Shown piece after piece: positions 49,932 to 60,242 of a DNA stretch of 64,000 bases; position 1 is the first letter of the stretch; each line of letters opens with the position of its first letter. This DNA comes from Alphaproteobacteria bacterium (lineage in GTDB: Bacteria > Pseudomonadota > Alphaproteobacteria > Rhizobiales > JAKIUO01). The translations under genes and the position numbers were made by a program. The notes beneath the pieces were generated by a model that worked only from the letters and a program-made list of their open reading frames with translations, was not told where the DNA came from and did not search any database. The stretch lies in assembly GCA_024280475.1 (NCBI GenBank), contig JAJRQA010000228.1:33971-97970 (forward strand), in the 5' to 3' direction.

Positions 49932-50852
49932 ATGGGGCAACCGCCATCAAAACCGTATGAGATGTTGTTTCGCGCCGTCGAAACCCAGTTGTCGCGCCAG
50001 CTCGCAAGCGATCTGCCAGCGGGGCTGTATCTCGTCGCGACCCCCATCGGCAATCTGGCCGATATCAGCCTGCGAGCGCTTGGTATTTTGAGCAATGCCG
50101 ACATTATCTACTGCGAGGACAAGCGCCATTCCGCCAAGCTGCTTAATCACTATGGTATTCGCGGCAAGCTGCAATCCTATCATGAACATAATGCTGACCG
50201 GGAGCTTGAGCCTTTGCTGACGCATATCGTGGAGGGCAAAAGCGTGGCGCTGATCTCAGACGCCGGTACGCCGCTTGTATCCGATCCCGGTTTTAAACTG
50301 GTGGTGGAAGCCAAGCTGCGTGATCTGCTGGTGGTGGCTATTCCTGGAGCCAGTGCCCCGATCACCGCTCTTGTCAGTGCGGGCCTGCCAACCGACAGTT
50401 TTTTGTTCACGGGTTTTTTGCCGCCCAAGAAAGCAGCTCGTAAAAAGCGCCTGCTGGAATTTGTGAACAGCGAAGCCACGTTGATATTTTTTGAGTCACC
50501 CAAACGTCTGAAAGCCTCGTTACGAGATTTTGCAGATTGTCTTGGGGACCGCCGTGCCGCCATTGCCCGCGAGCTGACCAAACTGCATGAAACGGTGTCG
50601 ACGGGAACGTTGCCAGAGCTGGCCGCCAAATTCGAGCAACAAGAGGTGATCAAGGGCGAGATCGTTATTGTGGTGGGAGCTGGCGACAAAGGCGCGGCCG
50701 CTTTAAGTCAAGACGAACTGGCGAATGAATTGGCTGTTGAACTGCAAGAAAGTAGCCTGCGTGATGCGGTTGCTGCCATATGCGCGAAATTCGATCTGCC
50801 GCGCTCAAAAGTCTATAATCTGGCCGTCAGTGTCAAAAAATCTTTGAAATAG
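49932..50852 (+). CDS. rsmI: 16S rRNA (cytidine-2'-O) methyltransferase RsmI
   Basis: GLYLVATPIGNLADISLRAL, LISDAGTPLVSDPG. Confidence 0.96.
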   Translation: MGQPPSKPYEMLFRAVETQLSRQLASDLPAGLYLVATPIGNLADISLRALGILSNADIIYCEDKRHSAKLLNHYGIRGKLQSYHEHNADRELEPLLTHIVEGKSVALISDAGTPLVSDPGFKLVVEAKLRDLLVVAIPGASAPITALVSAGLPTDSFLFTGFLPPKKAARKKRLLEFVNSEATLIFFESPKRLKASLRDFADCLGDRRAAIARELTKLHETVSTGTLPELAAKFEQQEVIKGEIVIVVGAGDKGAAALSQDELANELAVELQESSLRDAVAAICAKFDLPRSKVYNLAVSVKKSLK

Positions 50853-51018
50853 AGATCGGGGTGCCTGGTTTGGTCTGCAAGAGAACATTTATATCACATA
50901 TAGTTTTTAAATTATGGCCTTTAAGGGCCTGTGCCTATTTGCTGGTAGACCAAGGGACAACGGAAAATATAGTCTAAACTATCAAACAGTGTGTGAGTGT
51001 AGAGAGTATTTGAGTAAA

Positions 51019-52338
51019 ATGACGGGATTTGCGAAACGATGGCAGGCGATGTCCTCGCTTTTGTCAAAATTTGTGGTGGTGGTCCTGTTGGTCGCTTATG
51101 CCCCTGCAGCCAATGCTGAATCCTTGGCGCAGGCCTTGCAGCGCACTTTGACGATCAATCCGGTTATCAATGCCGAACGCGAGAAATTGCAGGCCGTTGA
51201 CGAGGGCCTTGGTATTGCCGGAGCAGGTTATCGGCCGACCATTTCCCTGAACGGTGACATTACCCGCCAAAACAGCTACACCGATTTTAAGACCAGTGGC
51301 GAAACTGATGATACCTTCACATCGCGTGGCTATTCAGTGACGCTCAGCCAGCCTCTTTATCGCGGTGGGCGCACGGTTGCGGCTGTTAGCGAGGCCCAAG
51401 CCAATAGTTTGGCGGCGCGCGAAGCCTTGCGCAATGTAGAGCAAAATGTGCTTTTGGAGGTCGCCACCACTTATGTTGCGGTCGTGCGCGATACGGCCAT
51501 CAAGGACTTGCGAAAAAATAATTTACGGCTGCTGGATGAGCAATTACGCGCCACGAGAGGTCGCCAGGAGGCTGGCGTTGTGACCAGCACCGATGTGGCG
51601 CTGGCTCTATCGCGCAAAAGTGCTGCCGTATCAGAGTTGACATTGGCCGGGGCTAATTTGCGAACGGCACGCGCCGAATATATGCGGCTGACAGGGCGCG
51701 CGGCGGCGAAATCATTTTATCCAGCAGTGCGTGGCAAACGAATTGTCCGCAATGTGGCGACCGCGATCACGATCGGAAAAAATGAGAGCCCGGCTATCCT
51801 GGCGGCATTTTACGCCAAAGATGCTGCAAGGTTTGCCATTGATCAGGTGCGAGGGGAACGCCTGCCCCAGCTGTCATTGGAAGCTGGTTTTGACAGTCGT
51901 TGGGATGCGAGCAAAAGCGTCGAGCAGCAACGCACCGCTAATATAAAACTGCGCGGCACCATGCCGTTTTATCAAGGAGGCGCAGTGGTTGCAAAAATTC
52001 GCCGTGCGCGGGCAACCTATCGGCAAAGAACCCTCGAAGTATCAGCGGCGCAGGCAAACACACATTCGCAGATCGTCTCTAACTGGGGTGGAATGGTCGC
52101 TTCCAAAGCGCGGATCAATTCCGCGCGCACGCAGATAGCGGCCGCGCAAAAAGCCTTGCTTGGTATTACCAATGAAGAAAAAGTCGGCCAGAGAACAGTG
52201 CTTGATGTGCTTGATGCCGAACAGGAATTGCTGGAAGCCAAGGTTGCGTTGCAGCAGGCGCGAGGCGATTATATCAGCGCTTATTTCCGCTTGTTGAGCG
52301 CCATGGGCCGCTTGCACGCCAGCAATGGTGCCTATTAG
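51019..52338 (+). CDS. TolC-family outer membrane efflux protein (start at MTGFAKRWQAMSS)
   Basis: Signal peptide, SLAQALQRTLTINPVINAEREKLQAVDEGLGIAGAGYRPTISLNG, tandem helical repeats. Confidence 0.93.
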   Translation: MTGFAKRWQAMSSLLSKFVVVVLLVAYAPAANAESLAQALQRTLTINPVINAEREKLQAVDEGLGIAGAGYRPTISLNGDITRQNSYTDFKTSGETDDTFTSRGYSVTLSQPLYRGGRTVAAVSEAQANSLAAREALRNVEQNVLLEVATTYVAVVRDTAIKDLRKNNLRLLDEQLRATRGRQEAGVVTSTDVALALSRKSAAVSELTLAGANLRTARAEYMRLTGRAAAKSFYPAVRGKRIVRNVATAITIGKNESPAILAAFYAKDAARFAIDQVRGERLPQLSLEAGFDSRWDASKSVEQQRTANIKLRGTMPFYQGGAVVAKIRRARATYRQRTLEVSAAQANTHSQIVSNWGGMVASKARINSARTQIAAAQKALLGITNEEKVGQRTVLDVLDAEQELLEAKVALQQARGDYISAYFRLLSAMGRLHASNGAY

Positions 52339-52437
52339 ATTTTAGTTGGTCCGATCTTCATGACTTTTGCAAATGGTATCGGGGGTGATTGCGGGAGAAA
52401 TTTTGAGCGGTTCCCAAAGGGATCGCTAATGATGGTT

Positions 52438-52625
52438 CCTCGATAAATAAGCGGGGAGAACTCAGTGTTCTGAACAAGCACTGTGGCAGCCTATTTTCAA
52501 GGATGACGATTGGTGTGCACCGCTCCCCCTCGTCATCCCGGAAATTTGTGCCCCCGGTGGTTTTGTTGTTTGCTGGTCTCGACCCGCAAAATTATCCGGG
52601 ATCCATCTTTGGCGGCCTTTCGCCT
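52438..52625 (+). repeat. Interspersed repeat family 1, copy C
   Basis: Alignable to copy A; hairpin GGATGACGA...TCGTCATCC. Confidence 0.8.
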
Positions 52626-52824
52626 TGCCGCTCAAAAATCCGTTTTCCGATGGTCGGTTTTGCGGACAAACAGTTAATCTATTCGATCTGTGACACTGTG
52701 GCTTGCGACAAGGCTTTCGCTTTACGAAAATTCCTGCTATGTGCGGGTTTCAACGCTGGTTGAGGGGATTGAACCCCAAAACCTGTTCCGGTCGCAGCCT
52801 ACCCGGTAAAAACAAGGACACGAT

Positions 52825-52941
52825 ATGAAGATGACCAACATCTGCATAAGCAGATTGGTGCGCCATTTGCCTGCTCAAATGAGCGTGCCCAAAATATTTG
52901 CCTACAGGCCTGCCTGCGCCCATATGCAGGGAGATGCTTAA
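52825..52941 (+). CDS. Short leader ORF (38 aa) overlapping queD start
   Basis: ATG preceded by AAGGA SD; MKMTNICISRLVRHLPAQMSVPKIFAYRPACAHMQGDA*; TAATG overlap with queD. Confidence 0.4.
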   Translation: MKMTNICISRLVRHLPAQMSVPKIFAYRPACAHMQGDA

Positions 52942-53297
52942 TGTATCAAATTTCAAAAGAGTTTCATTTCTCCGCCTCCCATCAGTTGATCGGCCTGCCT
53001 GACGATCATCAATGCGCCCGTCTGCACGGGCATAATTATATCATCGTGGTGGAGTTGTCCGCGGAGCAGTTGAATGCTCATGGCTTTATTCGCGATTACT
53101 TTGAGCTCGCACCTTTGAAACGCTATATTGATGAGGAGATTGATCACCGTCACCTGAATGATATTCTGGGCGATAACTGCGTTACGGCGGAACAGATGTG
53201 CAAGCATTTTTTTGATTGGTGCAAAACCCGCTGGCCCGAGACATCTGCCGTGCGGATCAGCGAAACACCTAAAACCTGGGCCGAGTACAGAGCGTGA
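52941..53297 (+). CDS. queD: 6-carboxy-5,6,7,8-tetrahydropterin synthase
   Basis: [34 protein letters not shown]. Confidence 0.95.
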   Translation: MYQISKEFHFSASHQLIGLPDDHQCARLHGHNYIIVVELSAEQLNAHGFIRDYFELAPLKRYIDEEIDHRHLNDILGDNCVTAEQMCKHFFDWCKTRWPETSAVRISETPKTWAEYRA

Positions 53298-54031
53298 GTG
53301 AAAAGCCAAGCGGCGATATTCTGGTTGCTGAAATCTTTGGCCCGACCATTCAGGGAGAGGGGGCATTGATCGGCCTGCCAACCGTTTTTGTGCGCACGGG
53401 GGGCTGCGATTATCGCTGTTCCTGGTGTGATAGTCTGCATGCGGTTTCGAGCGCTTATCGCAAGGACTGGGTGGCCATGTCCAGCCAGGCTGTTTGGCAA
53501 AAAGTACGCGAGCTGTCACATAGCATACCATTGACCGTATCTTTGTCTGGCGGCAATCCTGCTATCCAGCCATTTGCACCGCTGATCAAACAAGGCCACC
53601 TTGAGGGTTACCGGTTCGCCCTTGAAACACAAGGGTCGATCGCCAAAGGCTGGTTCGGCGATCTCGATATGCTGGTGCTGAGCCCCAAGCCACCGTCCAG
53701 CAAAATGCAAAGCGACTGGCACGTCTTTGATACCTGCCTTGTTGCGGCGGGTACCAAGCCAGACATCGTGTTGAAAATTGTGGTGTTTGATGAGGACGAT
53801 TATACTTACGCGCGCCAAGTGGCAAGCCGCTATCCGCGATTACCCGTCTATTTACAGCCTGGCAATCATACGCCGCCACTTCAGGGCAATGATCAAGCCG
53901 CGATTGATGTGGAGGGGCTCAATGCCCGTCTTGACTGGCTGATCGCGAAGGTCACGTCAGATCAATGGTTTGAGGCCCGCGTCCTGCCCCAGTTGCACGT
54001 CATGTTATGGGGTAACAAGCGAGGCGTCTGA
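53294..54031 (+). CDS. queE: 7-carboxy-7-deazaguanine synthase (radical SAM), GTG start overlapping queD stop
   Basis: [39 protein letters not shown]. Confidence 0.95.
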   Translation: MSEKPSGDILVAEIFGPTIQGEGALIGLPTVFVRTGGCDYRCSWCDSLHAVSSAYRKDWVAMSSQAVWQKVRELSHSIPLTVSLSGGNPAIQPFAPLIKQGHLEGYRFALETQGSIAKGWFGDLDMLVLSPKPPSSKMQSDWHVFDTCLVAAGTKPDIVLKIVVFDEDDYTYARQVASRYPRLPVYLQPGNHTPPLQGNDQAAIDVEGLNARLDWLIAKVTSDQWFEARVLPQLHVMLWGNKRGV

Positions 54032-54172
54032 GGGTGTTAAAGCATCATCACAATATATATAAATATCTGAATATAATAGAAAAAATCCATATAGACAACT
54101 TATGTCCTGCTTGTATTTAATTTCATGGCGGTTACACTCTTATCTGTATTTGCAACTCACACAGAGGGCCCC

Positions 54173-55525
54173 ATGATGAAAATACTGACCTTATGTCCAA
54201 AAATAATGATGGGAGCGGTGATTGCCGCTCTGGTCTTGCCATTTGGCTTGGCGCGTGCCGTTGATGGCACGTTGACGATTGTCACCTCTTACCCGCCTGA
54301 TACAACGACGACATTTAAAAAAGCATTTGAAAAAAAATATCCCGGCGTCAAAGTCGAAATGCTCAAGAAAAAGACCACTGCCGGCATCAAATATCTTCAG
54401 GAAACCTCCAGCAATAACAAATCCGATATGTTCTGGGCTTCGGCACCAGACGCATTTGAAGTGCTCAAGGGCGACGATCTGCTGGTCAAATATGAGGTTA
54501 AAGTCAAAGGAATTCCTGAAAAAGTTGGATCTTTCCCGGTCAATGATCCAGATGGCTATTACAAGGGTTTTGCGGCCTCTGGTTATGGTATCATGTGGAA
54601 CACGCGCTATTTGAAAGCAAAGAAATTGCCGGTGGCCACGGAATGGGCGCAGCTTAAACAACCGATTTATCATGGGCATGTCGGCATGAGTGCACCGTCG
54701 CGTTCGGGAACAACCCATCTCACCGTCGAAACTCTTATTCAGGGCATGGGCTGGGACAAGGGCTGGGCTGAATGGAAAGCCATTGGCGGCAATTTCAAAA
54801 CCATCACGGCGCGCAGTTTTGGTGTGCCGGACGGCGTTAATTCGGGTCAGTTCGGGCTTGGTATTGTCATCGACTTTTTTGGCCTGTCCTCAAAAGCGTC
54901 TGGTTTTCCCGTCGACTATGCCTATCCAAAATTGACAACGTTGGTGCCTGCCAATATCGCCATCGTCAAGAACGCTCCCAATGCCAAAGCGGCAGCAGCC
55001 TTTATCGAGTTCTTGATGTCGACGCAGGGCCAGGAATTATTGCTGGACCCCAAAATCCGCCGGCTGCCCGTCAATCCAGCGACATATGCCAAAGCGCCGG
55101 AAGGTTTTCCAAATCCCTTCAAGGACAGCTCCATCGGGGCGGCAGTAAAATTTGATCTTGGCTTGTCAAAGAGCCGCTACAATGTGGTCAACTCCTTGTT
55201 TGATGTGATGATCACCTATCGCATTGACGAGTTGCGCGCTGCCGTCAAAGCGGTACAAGATGCCAAAGCGGCGATGGCTGGAAAATCCAACGCGGATGCT
55301 GCCAAGCTGATTGGTGAGGCCGAAGCCCTGATCAATAAAATGCCGATCACAGAAGCCAAAGCCAGCGAAAAAGACTTCGCCAGTATCTTTAAAAAGAAGC
55401 GCAAAAAAGCCACTACAAAGATCACCGGTCGTCAGGCTGAAGTTGAAGGTGGGTGGGATAATATGGTGAAAGCCAATTATGCCAAAGCTGTTGAATTGGC
55501 CAATAAAGCCAAATCCATGCTGTAG
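54173..55525 (+). CDS. ABC transporter substrate-binding protein (Fe3+/PotD-like) with C-terminal helical extension
   Basis: Signal peptide; LTIVTSYPPDTTTTFKKAFEKKYPGVKVEML; downstream permease/ATPase. Confidence 0.9.
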   Translation: MMKILTLCPKIMMGAVIAALVLPFGLARAVDGTLTIVTSYPPDTTTTFKKAFEKKYPGVKVEMLKKKTTAGIKYLQETSSNNKSDMFWASAPDAFEVLKGDDLLVKYEVKVKGIPEKVGSFPVNDPDGYYKGFAASGYGIMWNTRYLKAKKLPVATEWAQLKQPIYHGHVGMSAPSRSGTTHLTVETLIQGMGWDKGWAEWKAIGGNFKTITARSFGVPDGVNSGQFGLGIVIDFFGLSSKASGFPVDYAYPKLTTLVPANIAIVKNAPNAKAAAAFIEFLMSTQGQELLLDPKIRRLPVNPATYAKAPEGFPNPFKDSSIGAAVKFDLGLSKSRYNVVNSLFDVMITYRIDELRAAVKAVQDAKAAMAGKSNADAAKLIGEAEALINKMPITEAKASEKDFASIFKKKRKKATTKITGRQAEVEGGWDNMVKANYAKAVELANKAKSML

Positions 55526-55642
55526 CGATAGCCGGTCATATTCGCGTCCTGACACGACGAACGATTGGGGGAGCAAGAACGCTGGAAACTCTTGCTCCCT
55601 CAACAATGAGATATATCACGGCAACGGTAAAGGGGGGCCGGC

Positions 55643-57358
55643 ATGTCTGTTTTGTCAAAAAGCGAACGGGGTCCCGCAGCTGTCGGTTTGTTGATCGCTG
55701 TTCTGCTGGCTTTGTTTCTGCTTATTCCGGTTTTAAAAGTCATTTATGTGGCGTTTCTGGATGCTAATACCGGCGAGTTGACGCTGATAAATTTTAAGGA
55801 TTTTTTTGCCTCCTCGCTGTTTCGCGAAAGCTTTTATAATTCCCTTTATGTGGCGGCCATGTCTGTGGTCTTCGCGTCCCTGATTGCTTTACCGCTGGCC
55901 TATTTCACGACCCGTTTTAATTTTTCGGGCGCCATCATCATTCAGACGCTGGGCATCATTCCCCTTATCATGCCGCCCTTTGTCGGCGCGGTGGCCATGA
56001 AGCTGTTGTTTGGCTCCAATGGGTCGGTCAATCTTTTGCTCGAAGAGTATTTCGGCATCAATATACCCTTTATGGAGGGCCTGAACGGCGTCATTCTGGT
56101 GGAGAGTATTCACTATTTTCCGTTTATCTTGATCAATCTGTCAGCCGCCTTGATCAATATTGATCGCTCCATGGAAGAGAGCGCGCAAAACCTTGGCTCA
56201 CACGGCTTTCGCATGTTTCGCCGCATCGTCTTTCCCCTTGCCATGCCAGGATTTTTGGCGGGGGCGGCGCTCGTATTCATCAAGGTGTTTGATGATCTTG
56301 GCACCCCTTTATTGCTTGACGTCAACAAGATGCTTGCTCCGCAGGCCTATCTGCGCATTACCAGCATCGGTATCTCGGACCCCATGGGTTATGTGATCTC
56401 GGTGATCCTCATCGCTTTTTCTCTACTGTCTCTTTATGTGTCGTTGATGGCCATGAAGGGCAAGGATTATGCAACCGCGCAAAAGGGCGGGGGAGGGCTG
56501 TCAAAGCGTGATCTCAAACCCCATGAGAAAGTCGCGACTTATGCTCTGGTACTGTTCATTCTGGCGGTCGTGCTGTCGCCTCATTTGGGGCTGCTCCTAT
56601 TGTCCTTTGGCACGGTCTGGTCGTTCGCGGTACTGCCAGATGGGTATACGTTCGCGCACTATGTCAAGGTGGCCAGCGAAGCCTCGCAATATATCACCAA
56701 TACTCTGCTCTATGCTGGCATCGCCGCCTTGTTCGACGTCATCCTTGGCACCGCCATCGCTTATATCGTCTTTCGTACAAAGCTGACGGGGCGCAAATGG
56801 CTCGACTATGGAGCCACAATGGCGCTGGCTGTTCCAGGCGTTGTGTTGGGGATCGGTTATTTGCGCACCTTTTATACGATCGATGTCCCCTTTGTCGATC
56901 AGCCGCTGGCCACTTGGTGGGTAATCATTGTCATTGCCTTGACGGTGCGCCGTTTGCCTTATGCCTTGCGCTCTTGCGTCGCCGCCATTCAGCAAGTCAG
57001 TCCCATGTTGGAGGAAGCAGCCGAAAATCTTGGCGCCACCAAGGGGCGTACCGTCATGCGCATTGTCGTGCCGCTAATGAGTGGCGGCATCCTTGCAGGC
57101 TTTGTTACCAGTTTTGCCACCGCCTCTGTCGAACTTTCAGCCACCATCATGCTGGTGTCACGAGAATCTGACGCGCCGTTGGCCTTTGGCATTTACGAGT
57201 TTATGCAATCGGCTTCAGGCCGTGGTCCAGGCGCAGCGCTTGGCATGATCGCCGTGGTACTGGTGGGCTTGGGTACTTATTTTTCACACAAGGTTATCGA
57301 GCGCACCGAGAAATCTCGCATCAGCACTCGTCCGATCAATGAGGAGGTTGAGGCATGA
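55643..57358 (+). CDS. ABC transporter permease, fused two-domain FbpB-type
   Basis: Two copies of the EAA loop (MEESAQNLGSHGFRMFRRIVFPLAMPG; LEEAAENLGATKGRTVMRIVVPLM). Confidence 0.93.
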   Translation: MSVLSKSERGPAAVGLLIAVLLALFLLIPVLKVIYVAFLDANTGELTLINFKDFFASSLFRESFYNSLYVAAMSVVFASLIALPLAYFTTRFNFSGAIIIQTLGIIPLIMPPFVGAVAMKLLFGSNGSVNLLLEEYFGINIPFMEGLNGVILVESIHYFPFILINLSAALINIDRSMEESAQNLGSHGFRMFRRIVFPLAMPGFLAGAALVFIKVFDDLGTPLLLDVNKMLAPQAYLRITSIGISDPMGYVISVILIAFSLLSLYVSLMAMKGKDYATAQKGGGGLSKRDLKPHEKVATYALVLFILAVVLSPHLGLLLLSFGTVWSFAVLPDGYTFAHYVKVASEASQYITNTLLYAGIAALFDVILGTAIAYIVFRTKLTGRKWLDYGATMALAVPGVVLGIGYLRTFYTIDVPFVDQPLATWWVIIVIALTVRRLPYALRSCVAAIQQVSPMLEEAAENLGATKGRTVMRIVVPLMSGGILAGFVTSFATASVELSATIMLVSRESDAPLAFGIYEFMQSASGRGPGAALGMIAVVLVGLGTYFSHKVIERTEKSRISTRPINEEVEA

Positions 57359-58437
57359 GCCTGCAAGCACAAAGTTCAGATGTGGTGATTGAAAATCTGG
57401 GCCTCTCATTTGGTGATACACAAGTATTGAAGGGCATTGATCTGACCATCAAGGCGGGGGAATTCTTTTCGTTTCTTGGTCCCTCTGGTTCGGGTAAATC
57501 TACCTTGCTGCGCGCCATTGCCGGTTTTGGACCAGAGCCAACCGGGCGCATTTTGATCGGCGGCCAAGAGGTCGCCAAGCTACCGCCCTGGGAGCGCAAT
57601 GTTGGTATGGTGTTTCAATCCTATGCCCTGTGGCCCCATATGACGGTGGCCAAAAATGTAGCGTTCGGCCTGGAAGAGCGCAAGGTGGTGAGGCCGGAAA
57701 TTGACAAGCGCGTAAAAGAAGCGCTGGACCTAGTGGACCTTGCAGATTATGCGCAGCGCCGCCCCTCGCAATTGTCGGGCGGGCAGCAACAACGCGTCGC
57801 ATTAGCCCGCACGATTATCATCGAACCAAGGGTGTTGTTGCTGGATGAACCGCTCTCGAACCTTGACGCCAATCTGCGTGTGCAGATGCGCCGCGATATT
57901 TTAAGCTTGCAGAAAAAACTCAATCTCACCACCATCTTTGTCACCCATGATCAAGAAGAAGCCAATACCACCTCGGCGCGCATGGCGGTGCTCAATAATG
58001 GTATTTTGCAACAGGTCGGTGCGCCGATTGAACTTTACGATGCGCCTGCCAACAGATTTGTCGCAAGCTTTCTTGGCACCGCAAACATTCTCGAAGGCCA
58101 GACCAATGCCAATGGTGAAGTAACTGCATTTCTGTCAAAAGGTGGTCTGCAAATTCCGCTGAAGCAGGGTTCAGACCACATCACTGCCATTGCGATCCGG
58201 CCACAAAATATCAGCCTGCATGCCCCTGGAGGCAACACTTGTGACGGGGAGATCCGCTTTAAAGCAGTGGTCAGCGAAATGGAATTTTTAGGTGCCACAT
58301 TACGCTATGGCGTCAAAGCAGGTGGCGAGAGCATGCTCGTCGATCATGTCCACAAACCAGGTGACCGTGTTTTTGCAATTGCCGAGCAGGTGGACATGGC
58401 CATCACACCCGGTCACGTAACTCTGCTGGAGGGATGA
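57355..58437 (+). CDS. ABC transporter ATP-binding protein (FbpC/PotA-type)
   Basis: LGPSGSGKSTLLRAIAG, LSGGQQQRVALARTI, TOBE-like C-term; ATGA overlap with permease. Confidence 0.95.
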   Translation: MSLQAQSSDVVIENLGLSFGDTQVLKGIDLTIKAGEFFSFLGPSGSGKSTLLRAIAGFGPEPTGRILIGGQEVAKLPPWERNVGMVFQSYALWPHMTVAKNVAFGLEERKVVRPEIDKRVKEALDLVDLADYAQRRPSQLSGGQQQRVALARTIIIEPRVLLLDEPLSNLDANLRVQMRRDILSLQKKLNLTTIFVTHDQEEANTTSARMAVLNNGILQQVGAPIELYDAPANRFVASFLGTANILEGQTNANGEVTAFLSKGGLQIPLKQGSDHITAIAIRPQNISLHAPGGNTCDGEIRFKAVVSEMEFLGATLRYGVKAGGESMLVDHVHKPGDRVFAIAEQVDMAITPGHVTLLEG

Positions 58438-58451
58438 GGTAGAGTGGAGAT

Positions 58452-58811
58452 ATGAGAATGGAAAATGCGCAGATAACAGCCCATATGCGCTTGGCGACGT
58501 ACGGCACGCTGGCACCTGGACGCATCAATAATCATCAGCTCGCAGAACTGCAAGGGGTGTGGCGTCAAGGGTCGGTCCGCGGCAGGCTTATCGAAGCTGG
58601 ATGGGGAGCGAAACTTGGCTATCCTGGACTAATTCTCGAACCGTCGGGACAAACCGTAGATGTTTATATTTTTGAATCATCAGACCTGCCAGATCACTGG
58701 CAGCGCCTAGATGAATTCGAAGGGGTCGGCTACCAACGAGTGGTGACGGCAATAAACACAAGTGACGGCTACTTGCAGGCATCTATCTATGTTATTGATT
58801 CCCCCCAGTGA
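58452..58811 (+). CDS. Gamma-glutamylcyclotransferase-like (AIG2) protein
   Basis: LATYGTLAPGRINNHQLAELQG...WQRLDEFEGVGYQRVV. Confidence 0.88.
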   Translation: MRMENAQITAHMRLATYGTLAPGRINNHQLAELQGVWRQGSVRGRLIEAGWGAKLGYPGLILEPSGQTVDVYIFESSDLPDHWQRLDEFEGVGYQRVVTAINTSDGYLQASIYVIDSPQ

Positions 58812-58865
58812 GTGCTTGCGCCGTAAAGGACCAGCGCTCCTTTTTGTTTGATCAAGCACACCAGG

Positions 58866-60239
58866 TCAATTGGTGATGATTTCGGGTCCCATGAGCAAGG
58901 TTGGCAGCCAGGTTGAAATAATCGGCACATAGGTGACGAGTATCAAAAAGATAAACATGATGCCGACCCATGGCGCGGCGGCCTTGACCACGCGCAACAC
59001 CGACATTTGCGCAACCCCGGCGGTGACAAACAGGTTGAGCCCCACGGGGGGCGTGATCATGCCGATCTCCATATTGACCACCATGATAATGCCAAGATGA
59101 ATGGGATCAATGCCAAGCTTGATGGCAATGGGAAAGACCAATGGTGCAACAATCACGAGCAGGCCAGATGGCTCCATAAACTGTCCACCGATTAGCAAAA
59201 TGATATTGACGATGACCAGGAACAAGATGGGGCCAAAACCTGCTGCCAGCATGGCCTCGGTAATCATTTGCGGGATGCGCTCTTCGGTTAGCACATGTTT
59301 TAAAATCAAAGCGTTGGCGATAATAAACATCAACATGATGGTCAGCTTGCCAGCTTCAAGCAGGGATTTCTTGGTGTCGGGATGTAGCAAGACGGTAATA
59401 ATGGCTTGGGGTTTTCGCAGCAGCGATATGGATTGGCCGTCAGCTCCTCGCAGCGGCCCCATGTCGCGATAGACAAAATTGGCGATTATAAAGGCATAGA
59501 TTGCCGCGACCGCAGCGGCCTCGGTCGGTGTAAAGATACCGCCATAAATACCGCCAAGGATAATGACAATCAGCATCAGCCCCCATATGGCATCGCGTGC
59601 CGCAGAAAAAACTTCGCCCCATCCAGCCCACGGCTGCGAGGGCAAGCCCTTGACTTTGGCATAGACGAATATGCCCGCGATGAGCATCAAGCCGGCCAGC
59701 AACCCTGGAATGACGCCCGCCAGAAACATGCGCCCAACCGACACATCGGTTGCCGCTGCATAGACAACCATGACGATGGAAGGGGGAATAAGGATACCAA
59801 GCGTTCCGGCATTGCAAATAATCCCGGCCGCGAAATCTTTCGTATAACCCACTTCGCGCATGCCAGCGATGACAATGGTGCCAATGGCCACCACGGTTGC
59901 TGGAGATGAACCTGACAAGGCGGCAAACATCATGCACGCAACGACGGAGGCGATCGCCAGTCCGCCCTGGAAATGACCGACAATGGAGATGGCAAAACGA
60001 ATGATGCGCCGTGCCACGCCGCCCGTTGACATGAACGTCGACGCCAGAATGAAAAACGGGATGGCCAGCAAAGTGTAGTGACCATCAAAGGCCGAAAACA
60101 AGGTCTGGGCGATAGAGGCCAAAGATCCATCGGAGTGGACAATCAAAAACAGAATACTCGATAGACCCAATGACACGCTGATCGGCACGCCGATTAGCAT
60201 CAGGCCGATAATCATCGCAAAAAGTATGGCAACCTGCAT
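58866..60239 (-). CDS. dctM: TRAP transporter large permease DctM
   Basis: 12-TM-type sequence; SGSSPATVVAIGTI, PPSIVMVVYA, ITPPVGLNLFV. Confidence 0.94.
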   Translation of the reverse strand: MQVAILFAMIIGLMLIGVPISVSLGLSSILFLIVHSDGSLASIAQTLFSAFDGHYTLLAIPFFILASTFMSTGGVARRIIRFAISIVGHFQGGLAIASVVACMMFAALSGSSPATVVAIGTIVIAGMREVGYTKDFAAGIICNAGTLGILIPPSIVMVVYAAATDVSVGRMFLAGVIPGLLAGLMLIAGIFVYAKVKGLPSQPWAGWGEVFSAARDAIWGLMLIVIILGGIYGGIFTPTEAAAVAAIYAFIIANFVYRDMGPLRGADGQSISLLRKPQAIITVLLHPDTKKSLLEAGKLTIMLMFIIANALILKHVLTEERIPQMITEAMLAAGFGPILFLVIVNIILLIGGQFMEPSGLLVIVAPLVFPIAIKLGIDPIHLGIIMVVNMEIGMITPPVGLNLFVTAGVAQMSVLRVVKAAAPWVGIMFIFLILVTYVPIISTWLPTLLMGPEIITN

Positions 60240-60242
60240 GGA

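Noticed and set aside
59406-59909. 167-aa ORF (and the 59440-59937 minus ORF) within dctM
   Set aside because: Shadow frames of a strongly supported DctM CDS
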